Assembly: GCF_011305995.1 (NCBI RefSeq)
Contig: NZ_CP049910.1
Coordinates: 62,001-126,000 of the forward strand
Direction: 5' to 3'
Length of the DNA: 64,000 nt
Origin: Diaphorobacter sp. HDW4A
GTDB taxonomy: Bacteria; Pseudomonadota; Gammaproteobacteria; Burkholderiales; Burkholderiaceae_C
The notes below the pieces were generated by a model. The model was not told the origin of the DNA. It saw only the letters and a program-made list of their open reading frames with translations, and searched no databases. Each line of letters begins with the position of its first letter. Positions within the stretch are counted from its first letter, which is position 1. A program made the position numbers and the translations under genes. Shown in pieces: positions 18,100-28,360 of the stretch.

Positions 18100-20337
18100 A
18101 TGACTCAATACACATCCATGGCAGCGCTGGTCATTGCCGCGTTGCTTCCATCCTTTGGTGCCGCGCAGTCCATGGGCCCCAACCTCATCGTGAACAACGG
18201 GTTCGAAAACAACCCGCCCACTATCTGCGGCAACAACTACAGTGGAACCGGTAATCCACGATCCGTAGCCCCCTGGATCGTCGGGGCAGGCAATGAGCCG
18301 AACGTCGTGACCGTCGATGGCGGCAATGCCTGTACCGGCTACATCGGTGGTCCTGTGATGGATGCCGAAGACGGCCATGCGGCAAACGCGCAACAGCACT
18401 ATCTGGATATCGTGGGTCAAAACACCGTTTCGCAAACCTTTACCGTGCCCACATGCGGCGCCACGGATACGGTGGCGCGCAACGTGGATTTCTACGGTTT
18501 TTTCTCGGTGCGGGATTACTCCTGGATGACCGGAAGCGGGTACATCCGCATCCTCGATCAATCGGTGTTGGATATCAATGGAAATCCCACTGAATTGAAA
18601 AGAGTCGATGTCAGTATTGGCTCTACGGATGCGAATGGCAGCCAAGTGGATCCTAGATACCAGACATGGAAAAAGTTCTCTGATTCGACGGCTGTCGTGC
18701 CCGGTCACCAGATCACCTATGAAGTCCTGATCACGGACTACCTGAATTTCGACAACGCCTTCATGGCATTCACTGATTCCCCTTGTGCGTCTACCACGCT
18801 CGCACTGGCCAAGCAGTGGAATGGCGCAACCAATGGCCACACTGCGACACTGACCGCTACGCGCGACAACGGTGCGACGCAGGTCGACACGTTCATATCG
18901 ACAGCTACCGGAGTGCCGGGGCAGGTGAACCAGGATGCCACGCCCTTCACCGTCTTCGCCGCCGATGAGATCCGCATCAGCGAGACGCTCACCAGTCTGG
19001 GCAGCGCGACCTACAGCCAAGCCCTCAGCTGCACTGGAGACACGACGGTGACCTCACTGGGCACCGGGCAGTACAGCGTCAAGATTGGCAGCGTGAGTGT
19101 GAACACGGCCCCCATCGTCTGCACCATGGTGAACACCAACACGACCCAGTCCACGCTCACGCTGGTGAAGCAGTGGAACGGCGCGCAGGAGGGTGACATC
19201 GCCACGCTGACCGCTGCGCCGCAGGGCAGCGCAGCCCCCATCGCACTGACCTCCACGGCCACTTCGCTCGCCAACGATGCTGGCGGGCAAAGCCAGTCCG
19301 GCACAGCGACCGTGGTCACGCCGGGCGCGGTCTACACGCTGACCGAGTCCATCACTGGCGCGGCCGTCTACGATAAGGCGCTGACATGCATCGGAGCGCA
19401 AGTCGGCGGAGGAGGCGTCGTGACCGTCGATTCCGCCATCGGCACACAAGCCGTCTGCACGATGAGCAATACGCTGGCCGCGCTCACCATCGTCAAGCAG
19501 CAGGATGCGGTGGCCGACATCAATGGCTCCACCATCATCGGCGATGCGGGCGATGTCATCAACTATTCATTCACCGTCACCAACACGGGCAAGGCGACGC
19601 TGCATGCCGTAGGCATCAGCGACGCACTGCCCGGCGTGACCGGCATGACCATCATATGGCCCGATCCGGCAGCGCCCGGCGTGCTGAAAGCTGGAGAGGT
19701 TGCCACCGCGACCGCCAGCTTCAGCATCACCACGCAGGACGTCACCAACACCAAGGTGGACAACTCCGCCATGGCCAGTGGCACGTCGCCCGGAAATCAG
19801 GCCGTGAGCGCGACATCCAATACGGTGAGTACGCCCACGTTGGCACCACACCCCTTGCTCTCTATCATCAAGACCGCGACGGTGGCCAACACCAACCAAT
19901 CGCTCCTGACGGGCGACGCGGGCGATGTGATCAGCTACCAGATCGTCGTCACCAATATCGGCGACGTGCCGCTGGCGGGTGTGAAGATCGATGATCCCCT
20001 GGCGGGGCTGTCTGCGCTCGTCGTGACATGGCCCGACAACAACCAACCTGGCGTGCTGGCCAAGGGTGCAAGCGCGAGCGCCACGGCCAGCTACACCATC
20101 GCTGCTTCCGATACGGTTTCCGGCCAGGTCAGTAACACTGCAACAGCCAGCGCCAATCCGGTGGCCGGTGTGAGTGCGGCCAACGTGTCGTCAACCGCAG
20201 TGACGCCGGTGCTGAAGCCGCCGGTGACGGTGAACGCCGCTGCGGTGCCGACGCTCGGCGAATGGGCGCTGATCAGCCTGTCATCCCTGCTGGCGATGGC
20301 CGCCGCGATGGGTTTGCGACGCCGCCGCATGCGCTGA
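18100..20337 (+). CDS. DUF11-repeat surface protein with IPTL-CTERM sorting tail, 745 aa
   Basis: A secreted paralogue of the 4893-7907 protein. The start has a strong GGGAGG site at 18088-18093. A short signal peptide ends at AAQS. The NLIVNNGFENNPP domain follows, then two VKQWNGA repeats, two DUF11 repeats with GDAGD...VTN(T/I)G cores, and the tail VPTLGEWALISLS, a hydrophobic helix and RRRRMR. It has two DUF11 units where its paralogue has four. The AT-rich 5' region contains an ATTGAAT...ATTCAAT inverted repeat near 18006-18025 that could hold promoter or operator elements. Surface attachment by an exosortase is inferred from the tail. Confidence 0.88.
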   Translation: MTQYTSMAALVIAALLPSFGAAQSMGPNLIVNNGFENNPPTICGNNYSGTGNPRSVAPWIVGAGNEPNVVTVDGGNACTGYIGGPVMDAEDGHAANAQQHYLDIVGQNTVSQTFTVPTCGATDTVARNVDFYGFFSVRDYSWMTGSGYIRILDQSVLDINGNPTELKRVDVSIGSTDANGSQVDPRYQTWKKFSDSTAVVPGHQITYEVLITDYLNFDNAFMAFTDSPCASTTLALAKQWNGATNGHTATLTATRDNGATQVDTFISTATGVPGQVNQDATPFTVFAADEIRISETLTSLGSATYSQALSCTGDTTVTSLGTGQYSVKIGSVSVNTAPIVCTMVNTNTTQSTLTLVKQWNGAQEGDIATLTAAPQGSAAPIALTSTATSLANDAGGQSQSGTATVVTPGAVYTLTESITGAAVYDKALTCIGAQVGGGGVVTVDSAIGTQAVCTMSNTLAALTIVKQQDAVADINGSTIIGDAGDVINYSFTVTNTGKATLHAVGISDALPGVTGMTIIWPDPAAPGVLKAGEVATATASFSITTQDVTNTKVDNSAMASGTSPGNQAVSATSNTVSTPTLAPHPLLSIIKTATVANTNQSLLTGDAGDVISYQIVVTNIGDVPLAGVKIDDPLAGLSALVVTWPDNNQPGVLAKGASASATASYTIAASDTVSGQVSNTATASANPVAGVSAANVSSTAVTPVLKPPVTVNAAAVPTLGEWALISLSSLLAMAAAMGLRRRRMR

Positions 20338-20348
20338 TGCAGCGTGCA

Positions 20349-20879
20349 CTACACGTGCCTGCTGCCTTCCCGGCGCGAGGGGTATAGCGCGCTGTCGTCA
20401 GGCCTTCGCTCCATCGCCTGCGCCTGCTGCTGCAGTGACTGCAGCGCATGGTCGAGCGCCTGCACATCGTTGGTCGAAAGATCGTTCATCAACTGCACAT
20501 TGATTGCGCGGATCTGTGGCCAGAGTTCGTCGTGCAGCACCATGCCCGGCTGCGTGAGATGCAGCAGCGCTTCGCGGCGATTCGAGGTGTTGTGGGTTCG
20601 AGCGATCAGTCCCTTTTTCTGCAGCGAATTGAGCGCACGCGAGACGCGTGCGCGGTCAAGTTCCAGCCGTTCGGCCAGCACGGACGGTTGGATGCCCGGC
20701 TCGTGTGCAAGCCACATCAGCATGCCCCATTCGCGACGCGTGATGCCGTAGCGGCGCTCGCACAGATGTGTGACCACCCGGCTCGACGCGGCACTGAGCT
20801 TGGCGAGCCGATACAGCAGCAGCTCGGGAGGATGCTCGGGTTGGATGAGCGTGGAGGACGGCGGAGGCAAAGGCGACAT
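20349..20879 (-). CDS. MarR family transcriptional regulator
   Basis: About 176 aa from MSPLPPPS (an ATG four codons upstream at 20891 is also possible). The winged helix-turn-helix spans about 45-115: YGITRREWGMLMWLAHEPGIQPSVLAERLELDRARVSRALNSLQKKGLI, with the wing in NRREALLHLT. It is divergent from the Bug receptor/sulfatase operon with about 170 bp between starts, the usual layout for a local regulator of uptake and breakdown of an aromatic or sulfated compound. The ligand is unknown. Confidence 0.9.
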   Translation of the reverse strand: MSPLPPPSSTLIQPEHPPELLLYRLAKLSAASSRVVTHLCERRYGITRREWGMLMWLAHEPGIQPSVLAERLELDRARVSRALNSLQKKGLIARTHNTSNRREALLHLTQPGMVLHDELWPQIRAINVQLMNDLSTNDVQALDHALQSLQQQAQAMERRPDDSALYPSRREGSRHV

Positions 20880-21045
20880 GCGGGAAAACACGGTGCATGG
20901 TTGATTTGAACAATTGTCGTCGCATCCTCAACCATCGGTGATTGAAAAATCGCGCAAGCTCATTTGGATCTTGCATACACCGGTCTCGCCGGTCTTCTTT
21001 CTCCACGTCTATAGTCAACTCGTTCACTGCAACGGAATTTCGATC

Positions 21046-22029
21046 ATGAAGCAACACCAAGCACCGCATCGTCGTCAATTCATCGCGCAATCCACCGCCG
21101 TACTGGCGGGCTCTCTGGGTTGGCCGTTGCTCGCATCCGCACAGGACCCGGTGCTGCGCATCGTGGTCGGTTATCCGCCGGGCGGCGGCAGCGACCGGGT
21201 AGCACGCATCATCGGCGACAAGCTTCAGGGGGCCCTTGGCAGTCCGGTGATCGTCGAGAACAAGGTGGGCGCCGGTGGCCGCGTGGCCGCGCAGTATGTG
21301 AAGACCGCACCCGCGAACCAACCCATGCTGATGCTGGCCAATCCCGCGGTGATGGTGGTGTCGCCGCTGGTGGTGAGCGATGTGGGTTACGACGCCGACA
21401 AGGATTTCGTGCCCGTCAGCGAGGTCAACAGTTATGTGTTCGGCGTGGCGGTGTCGAGCGCCGTGCCGGTCAAGAAGCTCTCGCATTTGCTTGCCTGGCT
21501 CAAGGCGAATCCACAGAAAGCCAACATCGGTGTTCCGGCCACGGGCAGTCTGCCGCATTTCTTTGCGCTGATGCTCGGCCAGAAGGCAGGTGTGACGGCC
21601 GAGGCGGTGGGCTACAAGGGCTCGGCACCGCTGGTCACCGACCTCATCGGCGGACAGGTGCCGGTGGCGGTGGACACGCTCGACGTCCTCTTGCCGCAGC
21701 ATGAGTCGGGCAAGTTGCGCATTCTGGCCGTGTCGGGCGAGCACCGCCATTCCGCTGTGCCGCAGGTCGCGACGCTCAAGGAATCCGGCGTGAATCTGAG
21801 CGCCGAGGGCTGGAGCACGTTCTTCGCGCCGCGCTCGATGCCAGCGGTGCAGGTGCAGCGCTATTCCGCGCTCATCCAGAAGGTGATGCAGGATCCCGAT
21901 ACTGTGCGCCTGTTCAAAACAAGCAATCTCGACCCGGTCGTGAGCTCGGCCAATCAGACCCGCCAGCGCATCACCGCCTATCGCAAGCAATGGGAGCCGG
22001 TGATCCGCGAATCCGGCTACCGCTCGTGA
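21046..22029 (+). CDS. Bug/TctC family periplasmic solute-binding protein
   Basis: 327 aa from ATG 21046. The twin-arginine-like leader RRQFIAQSTAVLAGSLG ends near ASAQDP. The Bug signature IVVGYPPGGGSDRVAR follows, then the conserved GKLRILAVSGEHR and PEV-type C-terminal region. This family binds small carboxylates for tripartite tricarboxylate transport or for signalling and is greatly expanded in Comamonadaceae and Bordetella. Its stop overlaps the sulfatase start (TGATG), so both are one operon, and a sulfated carboxylate ligand is plausible. Confidence 0.9.
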   Translation: MKQHQAPHRRQFIAQSTAVLAGSLGWPLLASAQDPVLRIVVGYPPGGGSDRVARIIGDKLQGALGSPVIVENKVGAGGRVAAQYVKTAPANQPMLMLANPAVMVVSPLVVSDVGYDADKDFVPVSEVNSYVFGVAVSSAVPVKKLSHLLAWLKANPQKANIGVPATGSLPHFFALMLGQKAGVTAEAVGYKGSAPLVTDLIGGQVPVAVDTLDVLLPQHESGKLRILAVSGEHRHSAVPQVATLKESGVNLSAEGWSTFFAPRSMPAVQVQRYSALIQKVMQDPDTVRLFKTSNLDPVVSSANQTRQRITAYRKQWEPVIRESGYRS

Positions 22030-23408
22030 TGGCATCGAGCGTAGCCATGCAAAAGCAAGTGCAACCACAAAAACAGCAGCGCCCCAACATCGTCTTCATC
22101 GTGGCCGACGATCTCGGTTATGCCGATCTCGGCTGCTATGGCGGGCGCGATGCGGCGTTCGGCGCGGTTTCGCCCGAGATTGATCGCCTCGCGAAGAATG
22201 GCCTCAGGCTCACTCAAGGCTATTCCAACTCGCCCGTGTGCTCGCCCACGCGCTTTGCGCTGATGACTGCGCGGTATCAGTACCGCCTGCGTGGTGCAGC
22301 GGAAGAACCCATTCGCACCAACACGCGCGGCAATGCCGAACTGGGTCTGCCACCCGCGCATCCCACACTGCCCTCGCTGCTGCGGGATGCGGGCTACCGC
22401 ACGGCGCTCATGGGCAAGTGGCACCTGGGCTATCCGCCGCACTTCGGCCCGCTGATGTCGGGCTACGAGGAATTCTTCGGCCCGATGTCGGGCGGGGTGG
22501 ACTACTTCACCCATTGCGGCGCGAACGGCCAGCACGACCTGTGGGTAGGTGAAGAGGAGAAGAAGCAGGAAGGCTACCTCACCGACCTGATCACCGAGCG
22601 CTCCGTGGACTTCATCGACCGCATGGCCGAGGGCGCGAAGGAGGGCATGCCGTTCTTTCTGAGCGTGCACTACACCGCGCCGCACTGGCCTTGGGAGACG
22701 CGCGACGACGAGGCACTGTCGCGCGAGCTGGTCGACAACCAACAGGCGATCTACCACCTGCACGGCGGCAATGTCGAGAGCTACCGCCGCATGATCCACC
22801 ACATGGACGAAGGCATAGGCCGCATCATGCGCACGCTGCAACAGCACAGGCTGGATGAGGACACACTGGTCGTCTTCACCAGCGACAACGGAGGCGAGCG
22901 ATTCTCAGACAGCTGGCCACTGGTCGGCGGCAAGATGGACCTCACCGAAGGTGGCATCCGCGTGCCATGGATCGCTCACTGGCCGCGCGGCATCGCGCCA
23001 GGCACGGTCAGCCGCCAGACTTGCATGACCATGGACTGGTCCGCCACCATGCTCGATCTCGGCGGTGCCACCGCGCACGCCGACTATCCGCTGGACGGCC
23101 AATCGCTCGCGCCGCTGCTGCGCGACGCGGTTTCGCTGAACGACCGCGCGCTTTTCTGGCGCATGAACCACCGTGGTCAGCGCGCCATGCGCGAGGGCGA
23201 CTGGAAGTACCTGCGCGTTGATGGCATCGACTACCTCTTCCACCTGAAGAGCGACGAACGCGAACGCGCCAACCTCGCCCTCGTGCAGCCCGAGCGCCTC
23301 ACCGCGATGATCGCAGCATGGGACGTCTGGAACACCAGCATGCCGCTGATACCGGGTGATGCGACAGTGAGTCTTTGTTATACCGAGAAGGACATGCCGC
23401 AGCGCTGA
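22029..23408 (+). CDS. sulfatase (arylsulfatase family)
   Basis: 459 aa, hydrolysing a sulfate ester. Metal-binding DD lies in IVADDLGYADLGCYGG. The formylglycine motif CSPTR starts at C71, so the enzyme is the Cys type that needs a formylglycine-generating enzyme. The GKWHLGYPP region and late FTSDNGG complete the active site. No signal peptide is visible, so it is probably cytoplasmic, acting on a substrate imported with the help of the upstream binding protein. The start ATG overlaps the upstream stop by one base. Confidence 0.92.
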   Translation: MASSVAMQKQVQPQKQQRPNIVFIVADDLGYADLGCYGGRDAAFGAVSPEIDRLAKNGLRLTQGYSNSPVCSPTRFALMTARYQYRLRGAAEEPIRTNTRGNAELGLPPAHPTLPSLLRDAGYRTALMGKWHLGYPPHFGPLMSGYEEFFGPMSGGVDYFTHCGANGQHDLWVGEEEKKQEGYLTDLITERSVDFIDRMAEGAKEGMPFFLSVHYTAPHWPWETRDDEALSRELVDNQQAIYHLHGGNVESYRRMIHHMDEGIGRIMRTLQQHRLDEDTLVVFTSDNGGERFSDSWPLVGGKMDLTEGGIRVPWIAHWPRGIAPGTVSRQTCMTMDWSATMLDLGGATAHADYPLDGQSLAPLLRDAVSLNDRALFWRMNHRGQRAMREGDWKYLRVDGIDYLFHLKSDERERANLALVQPERLTAMIAAWDVWNTSMPLIPGDATVSLCYTEKDMPQR

Positions 23409-23570
23409 TGCGCACACGATTCATCACCAATCCACACACCACTGCCCATAGATAAATGTAGCTTTTTGATTCCTCGGCATGCAAATAAGATGCGGTTCAC
23501 GTTTTGTCAGACTTGTTTGAAGGTTACTGACACCTAGAGAACTGCTCATCAAGGCCCAAGGGGGGTGACC

Positions 23571-26264
23571 ATGCATGCCGACCGATCCGCTTTTCCTGTT
23601 TCGTTGGTCGAGTTCGGAGACTACTCGGAAGGCCCCCGCTGCGCTCTTTGCGGACACACAGAAACCGTGCAGTGGGTGCGTGCGCGTCATTTGCACCGGC
23701 GCGGCGATTGGGTGCCGTTCTGGCGGTGTCGGCAATGCCGTTGCCTGTTCTCCGATGTGCATGAAAACACCTATGCGGGGGATCTCGGCCCAGGTTTCGT
23801 GAAGTTCTATGCGGAGCTGGGCGCGGGCGTGGAGCCGATTGCGCAGATGCTCATGGAGAATCTGCCGCAGCATTTGCGCACCTATGCCGATGTCGGATGT
23901 GGGCTGGGTGCGTCGCTGCATCTCGTGGAGCGGGTGCTGGGCGTTCCCGCATTGGGGTTCGAGCCTCATCCCATGCTTCACGAACGCTGGCTCGGCGGCA
24001 GGGTGTTGCCGGTGGCCCTCGATCAGGTCTGGCTTGCCGGGAACGCGCAGCGCTTTGATTTGCTGCTGGCATGCGAGGTGATTGAGCATGTGCCGGATCC
24101 TGTCAGCTTTGCGACGGATGTGCGCTTGGCCATGGCCGATGCGCTGAGCGTGGCGGTATTCAGCACGCCTGATGCGGACTCGATCACGCCGCTGGAATAC
24201 CCGTCTGAAATCTATTCGAGATTGTTTCCCGGTGAACACTACTGCTTGTTCACCGCCGACATGCTGCGCGATGTATTGCTGCGTGCAGGCTTCGAGGCGG
24301 TGGAGGTGGTCAGCAGAGGCGGCCATTTGATTGCCAGCGCGGGCACAGCCATGGCTCTTTCGGGCCGCCGCAAGGACGCGGAGCACGAACCTTGGATGGG
24401 TGCATTGAGGCGCTATCTGAGTGATGCGCTGGCGAACGCCGATGAGGTGGAGTCTCTCTCGCCCGTGCTGACGGGCCATGCATATCGACTGTTCAAGGCA
24501 CTGATGAACAGCGGTGATTTTGAGGCGGCGCGCAACTGGCGCGACAAGTCGACTGCGTTCGCCAGGCTGCTGGACGAGGATGGACTGATCAGGCCAGCCG
24601 TACTCGAGCATGCGTTGTCGTTGGTCGATTTTGAAAGCTATGTGGCGAACCTGCCGAGTTTTCTGGGCGCATGGTCCTATCACCTGGCCATGCTGGCACG
24701 TGTCGAAGGCCGCGTGGAGGTCGCTCAACGCGGTCTGGAGCAGGCGCTGGCGCTGATGCAGCACGAGACACGGATCGGCGCCTTCTGCTTCATCGAATCG
24801 ACCTCGCTGCAAGGACCAGCGCGCATGGAATTGGCGCTGGTCGCAGCGGCAAGCGGGCATCCGGACGCTGCCTTCATGCATTGGCAGTCCATGGCTCAGG
24901 GGCTTGCGGATGTTCCCGTGTTCGCGCGCGCGGCAGCACGCTTGGCGCTAGACGAGAATGCGCGTGGAAACTATCCCATGGTGGAGCGCATCATCGGTGC
25001 GATGGAGCATCATCCGCTGCGCGCGCATGGCCTTCTGACATTGCTGTGTGATGGAGATTGGGAGGTCTGTGCCCTCGAGGATGTCGATCTGGGATTTGAC
25101 TTCTGGATCGCCCGTTTTCATTCGGCAATGCATGCTCGGCAATCGCTTGATCGCATGCACGAAGCGTATGCGGTACTTGGCATTGGCGTGTGTCGGCATC
25201 CCGATGCACAGCGTCAGGAAAAATGGCAGCGAGTGTGCCGCGAGCTCGCCGAATGGCGTCGCCATCACCAGTTGGCAGATCGCCTCAAGGCCTCTGAGTT
25301 GGTGCATCTGGTGGACCTGATGTGGTGCGATGTGCATGGGGTGTTCGTCAGAGGCTGGGTGCATGCCGGAGAACACGAGATTCGCAGTGTGCATCTGGTG
25401 TCCGGAGAATTCAGGGAGCAGGCATTGCTGCACCCGCGTCCTGATGTGGTCGCATGGTTCCCACAGTTTCCCCGCAGCGGGGACTGCGGATTTTCTGCCT
25501 ATCTCAAGTGCTCGGCGTTCCGTCCTGTCGAACTGGAGGTGGACATCGGCCTGCCGACACCAGTGCGGCTGGTGCTCGAGTTGCCCCCACACTTGAATGC
25601 ACCGAAGCCTGACACCCCTTCATCCGCGCATTGCCTTGATCGCTTTCGCGATCTCATGAAGCAGTGTGGAGGCACGGTGGTGGTGATCGGGGGAAGGCGT
25701 GGAGAGGCGCACCCCGATGAATGGACCGATTGCCTGTTGCCGGAGTGCCGGGTGGTGGCGTTGGATATCCATCCTGGTGAAGGCGTGGACGTGGTGGGAG
25801 ATGCGCATGCTCTGAGCCAGTATTTCGCACCAGGATCCGTGGATGCGGTGATTTCCCGCTACGTCATGGAGCATCTCGAAGCTCCGTGGGTGGTCGCAGC
25901 AGAAATCAACAAAGTGCTGCGCATTGGTGGCCTGACCTTCCACCATGCACCTCAGACCTGGCCCATACATGCCGCGCCCAATGACTTCTGGCGCATCTCC
26001 GACTCAGGCATGCGCGCACTGTTCGGGCCGTCGATGGGTTTCGATGTGATGGACGTTGGCATGGAGTTGCCCGCGAGGATTCATCCGCCGGCGTCCATGC
26101 TCTCGACGCAGTTCCCGTCCGTCGAAATGCCAGTGTTCGACGGCTTCCTGTCCACCTATCTTTTGGCTCGCAAGGTGACGGATCTGCCGGAGCATGCAGT
26201 GCGCTGGCCAGGCACTGCTGCGCAGCGCTTGGCTCGTGCGCGAACCTACCCGGTTGGCGAATGA
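23571..26264 (+). CDS. large protein with two methyltransferase domains, first gene of a glycan operon
   Basis: 897 aa from ATG 23571, with AAGGGGGG just upstream (GTG 23565 is two codons earlier). The N-terminus has a CxxC...CxxC zinc-ribbon-like region (CALC ... CRQC), then a class I methyltransferase with YADVGCGLGASL. A helical middle (about 270-600) is followed by a C-terminal second methyltransferase-like domain (VVALDIHPGEGVDVVGDAH, ISRYVMEHLEAPW). Such proteins occur in polysaccharide or glycoprotein clusters. The next gene overlaps as ATGA. The sugar methylated is unknown. Confidence 0.78.
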   Translation: MHADRSAFPVSLVEFGDYSEGPRCALCGHTETVQWVRARHLHRRGDWVPFWRCRQCRCLFSDVHENTYAGDLGPGFVKFYAELGAGVEPIAQMLMENLPQHLRTYADVGCGLGASLHLVERVLGVPALGFEPHPMLHERWLGGRVLPVALDQVWLAGNAQRFDLLLACEVIEHVPDPVSFATDVRLAMADALSVAVFSTPDADSITPLEYPSEIYSRLFPGEHYCLFTADMLRDVLLRAGFEAVEVVSRGGHLIASAGTAMALSGRRKDAEHEPWMGALRRYLSDALANADEVESLSPVLTGHAYRLFKALMNSGDFEAARNWRDKSTAFARLLDEDGLIRPAVLEHALSLVDFESYVANLPSFLGAWSYHLAMLARVEGRVEVAQRGLEQALALMQHETRIGAFCFIESTSLQGPARMELALVAAASGHPDAAFMHWQSMAQGLADVPVFARAAARLALDENARGNYPMVERIIGAMEHHPLRAHGLLTLLCDGDWEVCALEDVDLGFDFWIARFHSAMHARQSLDRMHEAYAVLGIGVCRHPDAQRQEKWQRVCRELAEWRRHHQLADRLKASELVHLVDLMWCDVHGVFVRGWVHAGEHEIRSVHLVSGEFREQALLHPRPDVVAWFPQFPRSGDCGFSAYLKCSAFRPVELEVDIGLPTPVRLVLELPPHLNAPKPDTPSSAHCLDRFRDLMKQCGGTVVVIGGRRGEAHPDEWTDCLLPECRVVALDIHPGEGVDVVGDAHALSQYFAPGSVDAVISRYVMEHLEAPWVVAAEINKVLRIGGLTFHHAPQTWPIHAAPNDFWRISDSGMRALFGPSMGFDVMDVGMELPARIHPPASMLSTQFPSVEMPVFDGFLSTYLLARKVTDLPEHAVRWPGTAAQRLARARTYPVGE

Positions 26265-28360
26265 ACTCGTCTACTCCTTCCGCCACCCCGCCAAAGGAGA
26301 CGCCGTCCTCGCGTAGGCGCGGAGCGGGACGGCTTCTGCTTGAGGAGGTTACCTGCGCACTGCGACTGGGTGGTGGCCCAATGCGCACTTTGCGACTGCT
26401 GTGCGGGTTGTGGCGACACGAGGGTTGGCAAGGATATGCGTGGCGATTTCGGCTGGTAAAGGAGATGACGCGCACGATTCCGCAGCGATGGATCGGGCGC
26501 GACTATCGTAGTTGGTGCGAGCAGTTCGATACGCTCGCGGAGGAACAGCGTGTGGCGCTCGCAGCCGATGTGCGGACTTGGACGCACCGTCCTCGCATAT
26601 CGGTCGTGATGCCGGTCTACAACCCGCGACTTGAATGGCTGGAGCAGGCCGTGCATTCCGTCATGGATCAGATTTATCCAGACTGGGAGCTGTGCATTGC
26701 CGACGATGCATCCACTGACCCGCGTGTGCGTGCCTTGCTGCAAAAGCTGGCACGCAGGGAGCCGCGCATCAAGCTCGCATTTCGCGCGAGCAATGGTCAC
26801 ATCTGCGCCGCATCGAACACGGCGCTGGAGATGGCCGAGGGCGAGTTCGTCGCCTTGCTCGATCACGATGACGTTCTGCCAGCGCATGCGCTGTACTGGG
26901 TGGCCCGCGCAGTGCAGGAACATCCTCAGGCGGGGCTCCTCTATTCCGATGAGGACAAGATGGATGAGCAAGGCAGGCGCTCGTCTCCCTATTTCAAATC
27001 GGCCTTCAACTACGACCTGTTTCTCTCGCAAAACCTAGTGTCCCATCTGGGTGTGTATCGTCGCACGCTGGTTCTGGATGTGGGTCGGTTTCGTCCGGGC
27101 GTCGAGGGCTCGCAGGACTACGATCTCGCGCTGCGCTGCATCGAACGTTTGCAGCCCCATCAGATCGTGCACATCGCCCGGGTGCTCTACCACTGGCGGC
27201 AGCACAGTCAGAGCACGTCGATGAACATGGATGCCAAGCCCTATGCCGCCACAGCTGGTGAGGGGGCTCTCAATGCCCACCTGACGCGCACTGGGCAGGA
27301 GGGCGCAATACGGTTCGTCGGTCACGGGTACCACTATGAGATGTCGTCCGCTTCAACCTCTGTGCGAGTGAGCGTCATCATATGCGTGCGCAAGGCGTCG
27401 GCCAATATCGAACATCTCTCCAGATCACTCAGGGAAGACCTTCACCGCGTCAGTGCGAGCCGGGCGCACACAACGGCGTCAGCGAAGAATGAGCCAATAG
27501 AACTGCTGTGGATTGCAGGTGAGAGATTGACTGAGGCCGAAGATGAGCGCTTGGAGGCACGTTGCGCGTCACTCGGCGAACGTTGGCTGGGTTGCCGAGC
27601 GGGCAGTACCGTGGTGGAGCGGGTGAACGCGGCGGCACGCAGGGCGACCGGCGAGGTGCTGATGCTGACCGGCAGTGACGTGCATCCGCGTCGTCACGAT
27701 GCACTTGCGTTGCTGGTTGCGCACTCGCTGCGCATCGGCGTGGGCGTGGTCGGAGTGCCACTATGGGAACGCGGTGGCCGTGTACGTGGGAGGCTGTTGC
27801 ATGCGGGCTTGTTCGTGGATTCTCAGGGACAGTTGCTGTCGGCGCACTATGGGTTGGCACCACGCTTCAAGGGCTACTTCGGCAAGGCGGTGCTGAATCA
27901 GAATTTTCATGCGGTGTCGGCGGCCTGCGTAGCACTTCGACGTTCTGCATTCGAGTCGGTTCACGGTTTTCGTGGCGATTGGATAAGTCTGCGTTACGCC
28001 GTTGCCGATCTGTGCATGCGTGTTCAGGCCACAGGCTATCGCACCCTGTGGGCGGCTGACGCAGGCATGGAGATGGATCACAAGTTGCATGACGAGCGTT
28101 GGGGTTTCGCCGCGTCTGCGCCTTGCGATGCGCATGATCTGGAACTATGGCGCTCGCGATGGCTGCAATCTCCCCGAGAAGATCCGCACTACAGCCCGCA
28201 GCTGAGCTGGGAGTTCTCGCATTTCGATCTCGCCTGGCCACCACGCGCAGGACATTCCGGTGATGTTGTCCCGCAGGGGGAGTCGGGACAACAGGGTGCA
28301 GCGGTGGTGTTCCGAGCCGCGCCCTATGTCTCGATACCGTGGAAGGGCTTGCTGCCATGA
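26261..28360 (+). CDS. glycosyltransferase family 2, two-domain, 699 aa
   Basis: After a 100-residue leader region, a GT-A domain begins at ISVVMPVYNPRLEWLEQAV and has the metal-binding DHDD, then DEDKMD and the acceptor-side EGSQDYDLALRCIE and YHWRQH motifs. This is typical of O-antigen or rhamnan-type transferases. A second, more divergent GT-A-like half follows (about 370-640), with GEVLMLTGSDVHP and VSAACVALRRSAF. The start overlaps the upstream methyltransferase stop. It probably adds sugars to a cell-surface glycan. Donor and acceptor are unknown. Confidence 0.85.
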   Translation: MNSSTPSATPPKETPSSRRRGAGRLLLEEVTCALRLGGGPMRTLRLLCGLWRHEGWQGYAWRFRLVKEMTRTIPQRWIGRDYRSWCEQFDTLAEEQRVALAADVRTWTHRPRISVVMPVYNPRLEWLEQAVHSVMDQIYPDWELCIADDASTDPRVRALLQKLARREPRIKLAFRASNGHICAASNTALEMAEGEFVALLDHDDVLPAHALYWVARAVQEHPQAGLLYSDEDKMDEQGRRSSPYFKSAFNYDLFLSQNLVSHLGVYRRTLVLDVGRFRPGVEGSQDYDLALRCIERLQPHQIVHIARVLYHWRQHSQSTSMNMDAKPYAATAGEGALNAHLTRTGQEGAIRFVGHGYHYEMSSASTSVRVSVIICVRKASANIEHLSRSLREDLHRVSASRAHTTASAKNEPIELLWIAGERLTEAEDERLEARCASLGERWLGCRAGSTVVERVNAAARRATGEVLMLTGSDVHPRRHDALALLVAHSLRIGVGVVGVPLWERGGRVRGRLLHAGLFVDSQGQLLSAHYGLAPRFKGYFGKAVLNQNFHAVSAACVALRRSAFESVHGFRGDWISLRYAVADLCMRVQATGYRTLWAADAGMEMDHKLHDERWGFAASAPCDAHDLELWRSRWLQSPREDPHYSPQLSWEFSHFDLAWPPRAGHSGDVVPQGESGQQGAAVVFRAAPYVSIPWKGLLP

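Noticed and set aside
22017..22847. Long minus-strand frame inside the sulfatase gene
   Set aside because: A shadow frame in GC-rich coding sequence; the plus-strand sulfatase motifs are decisive.
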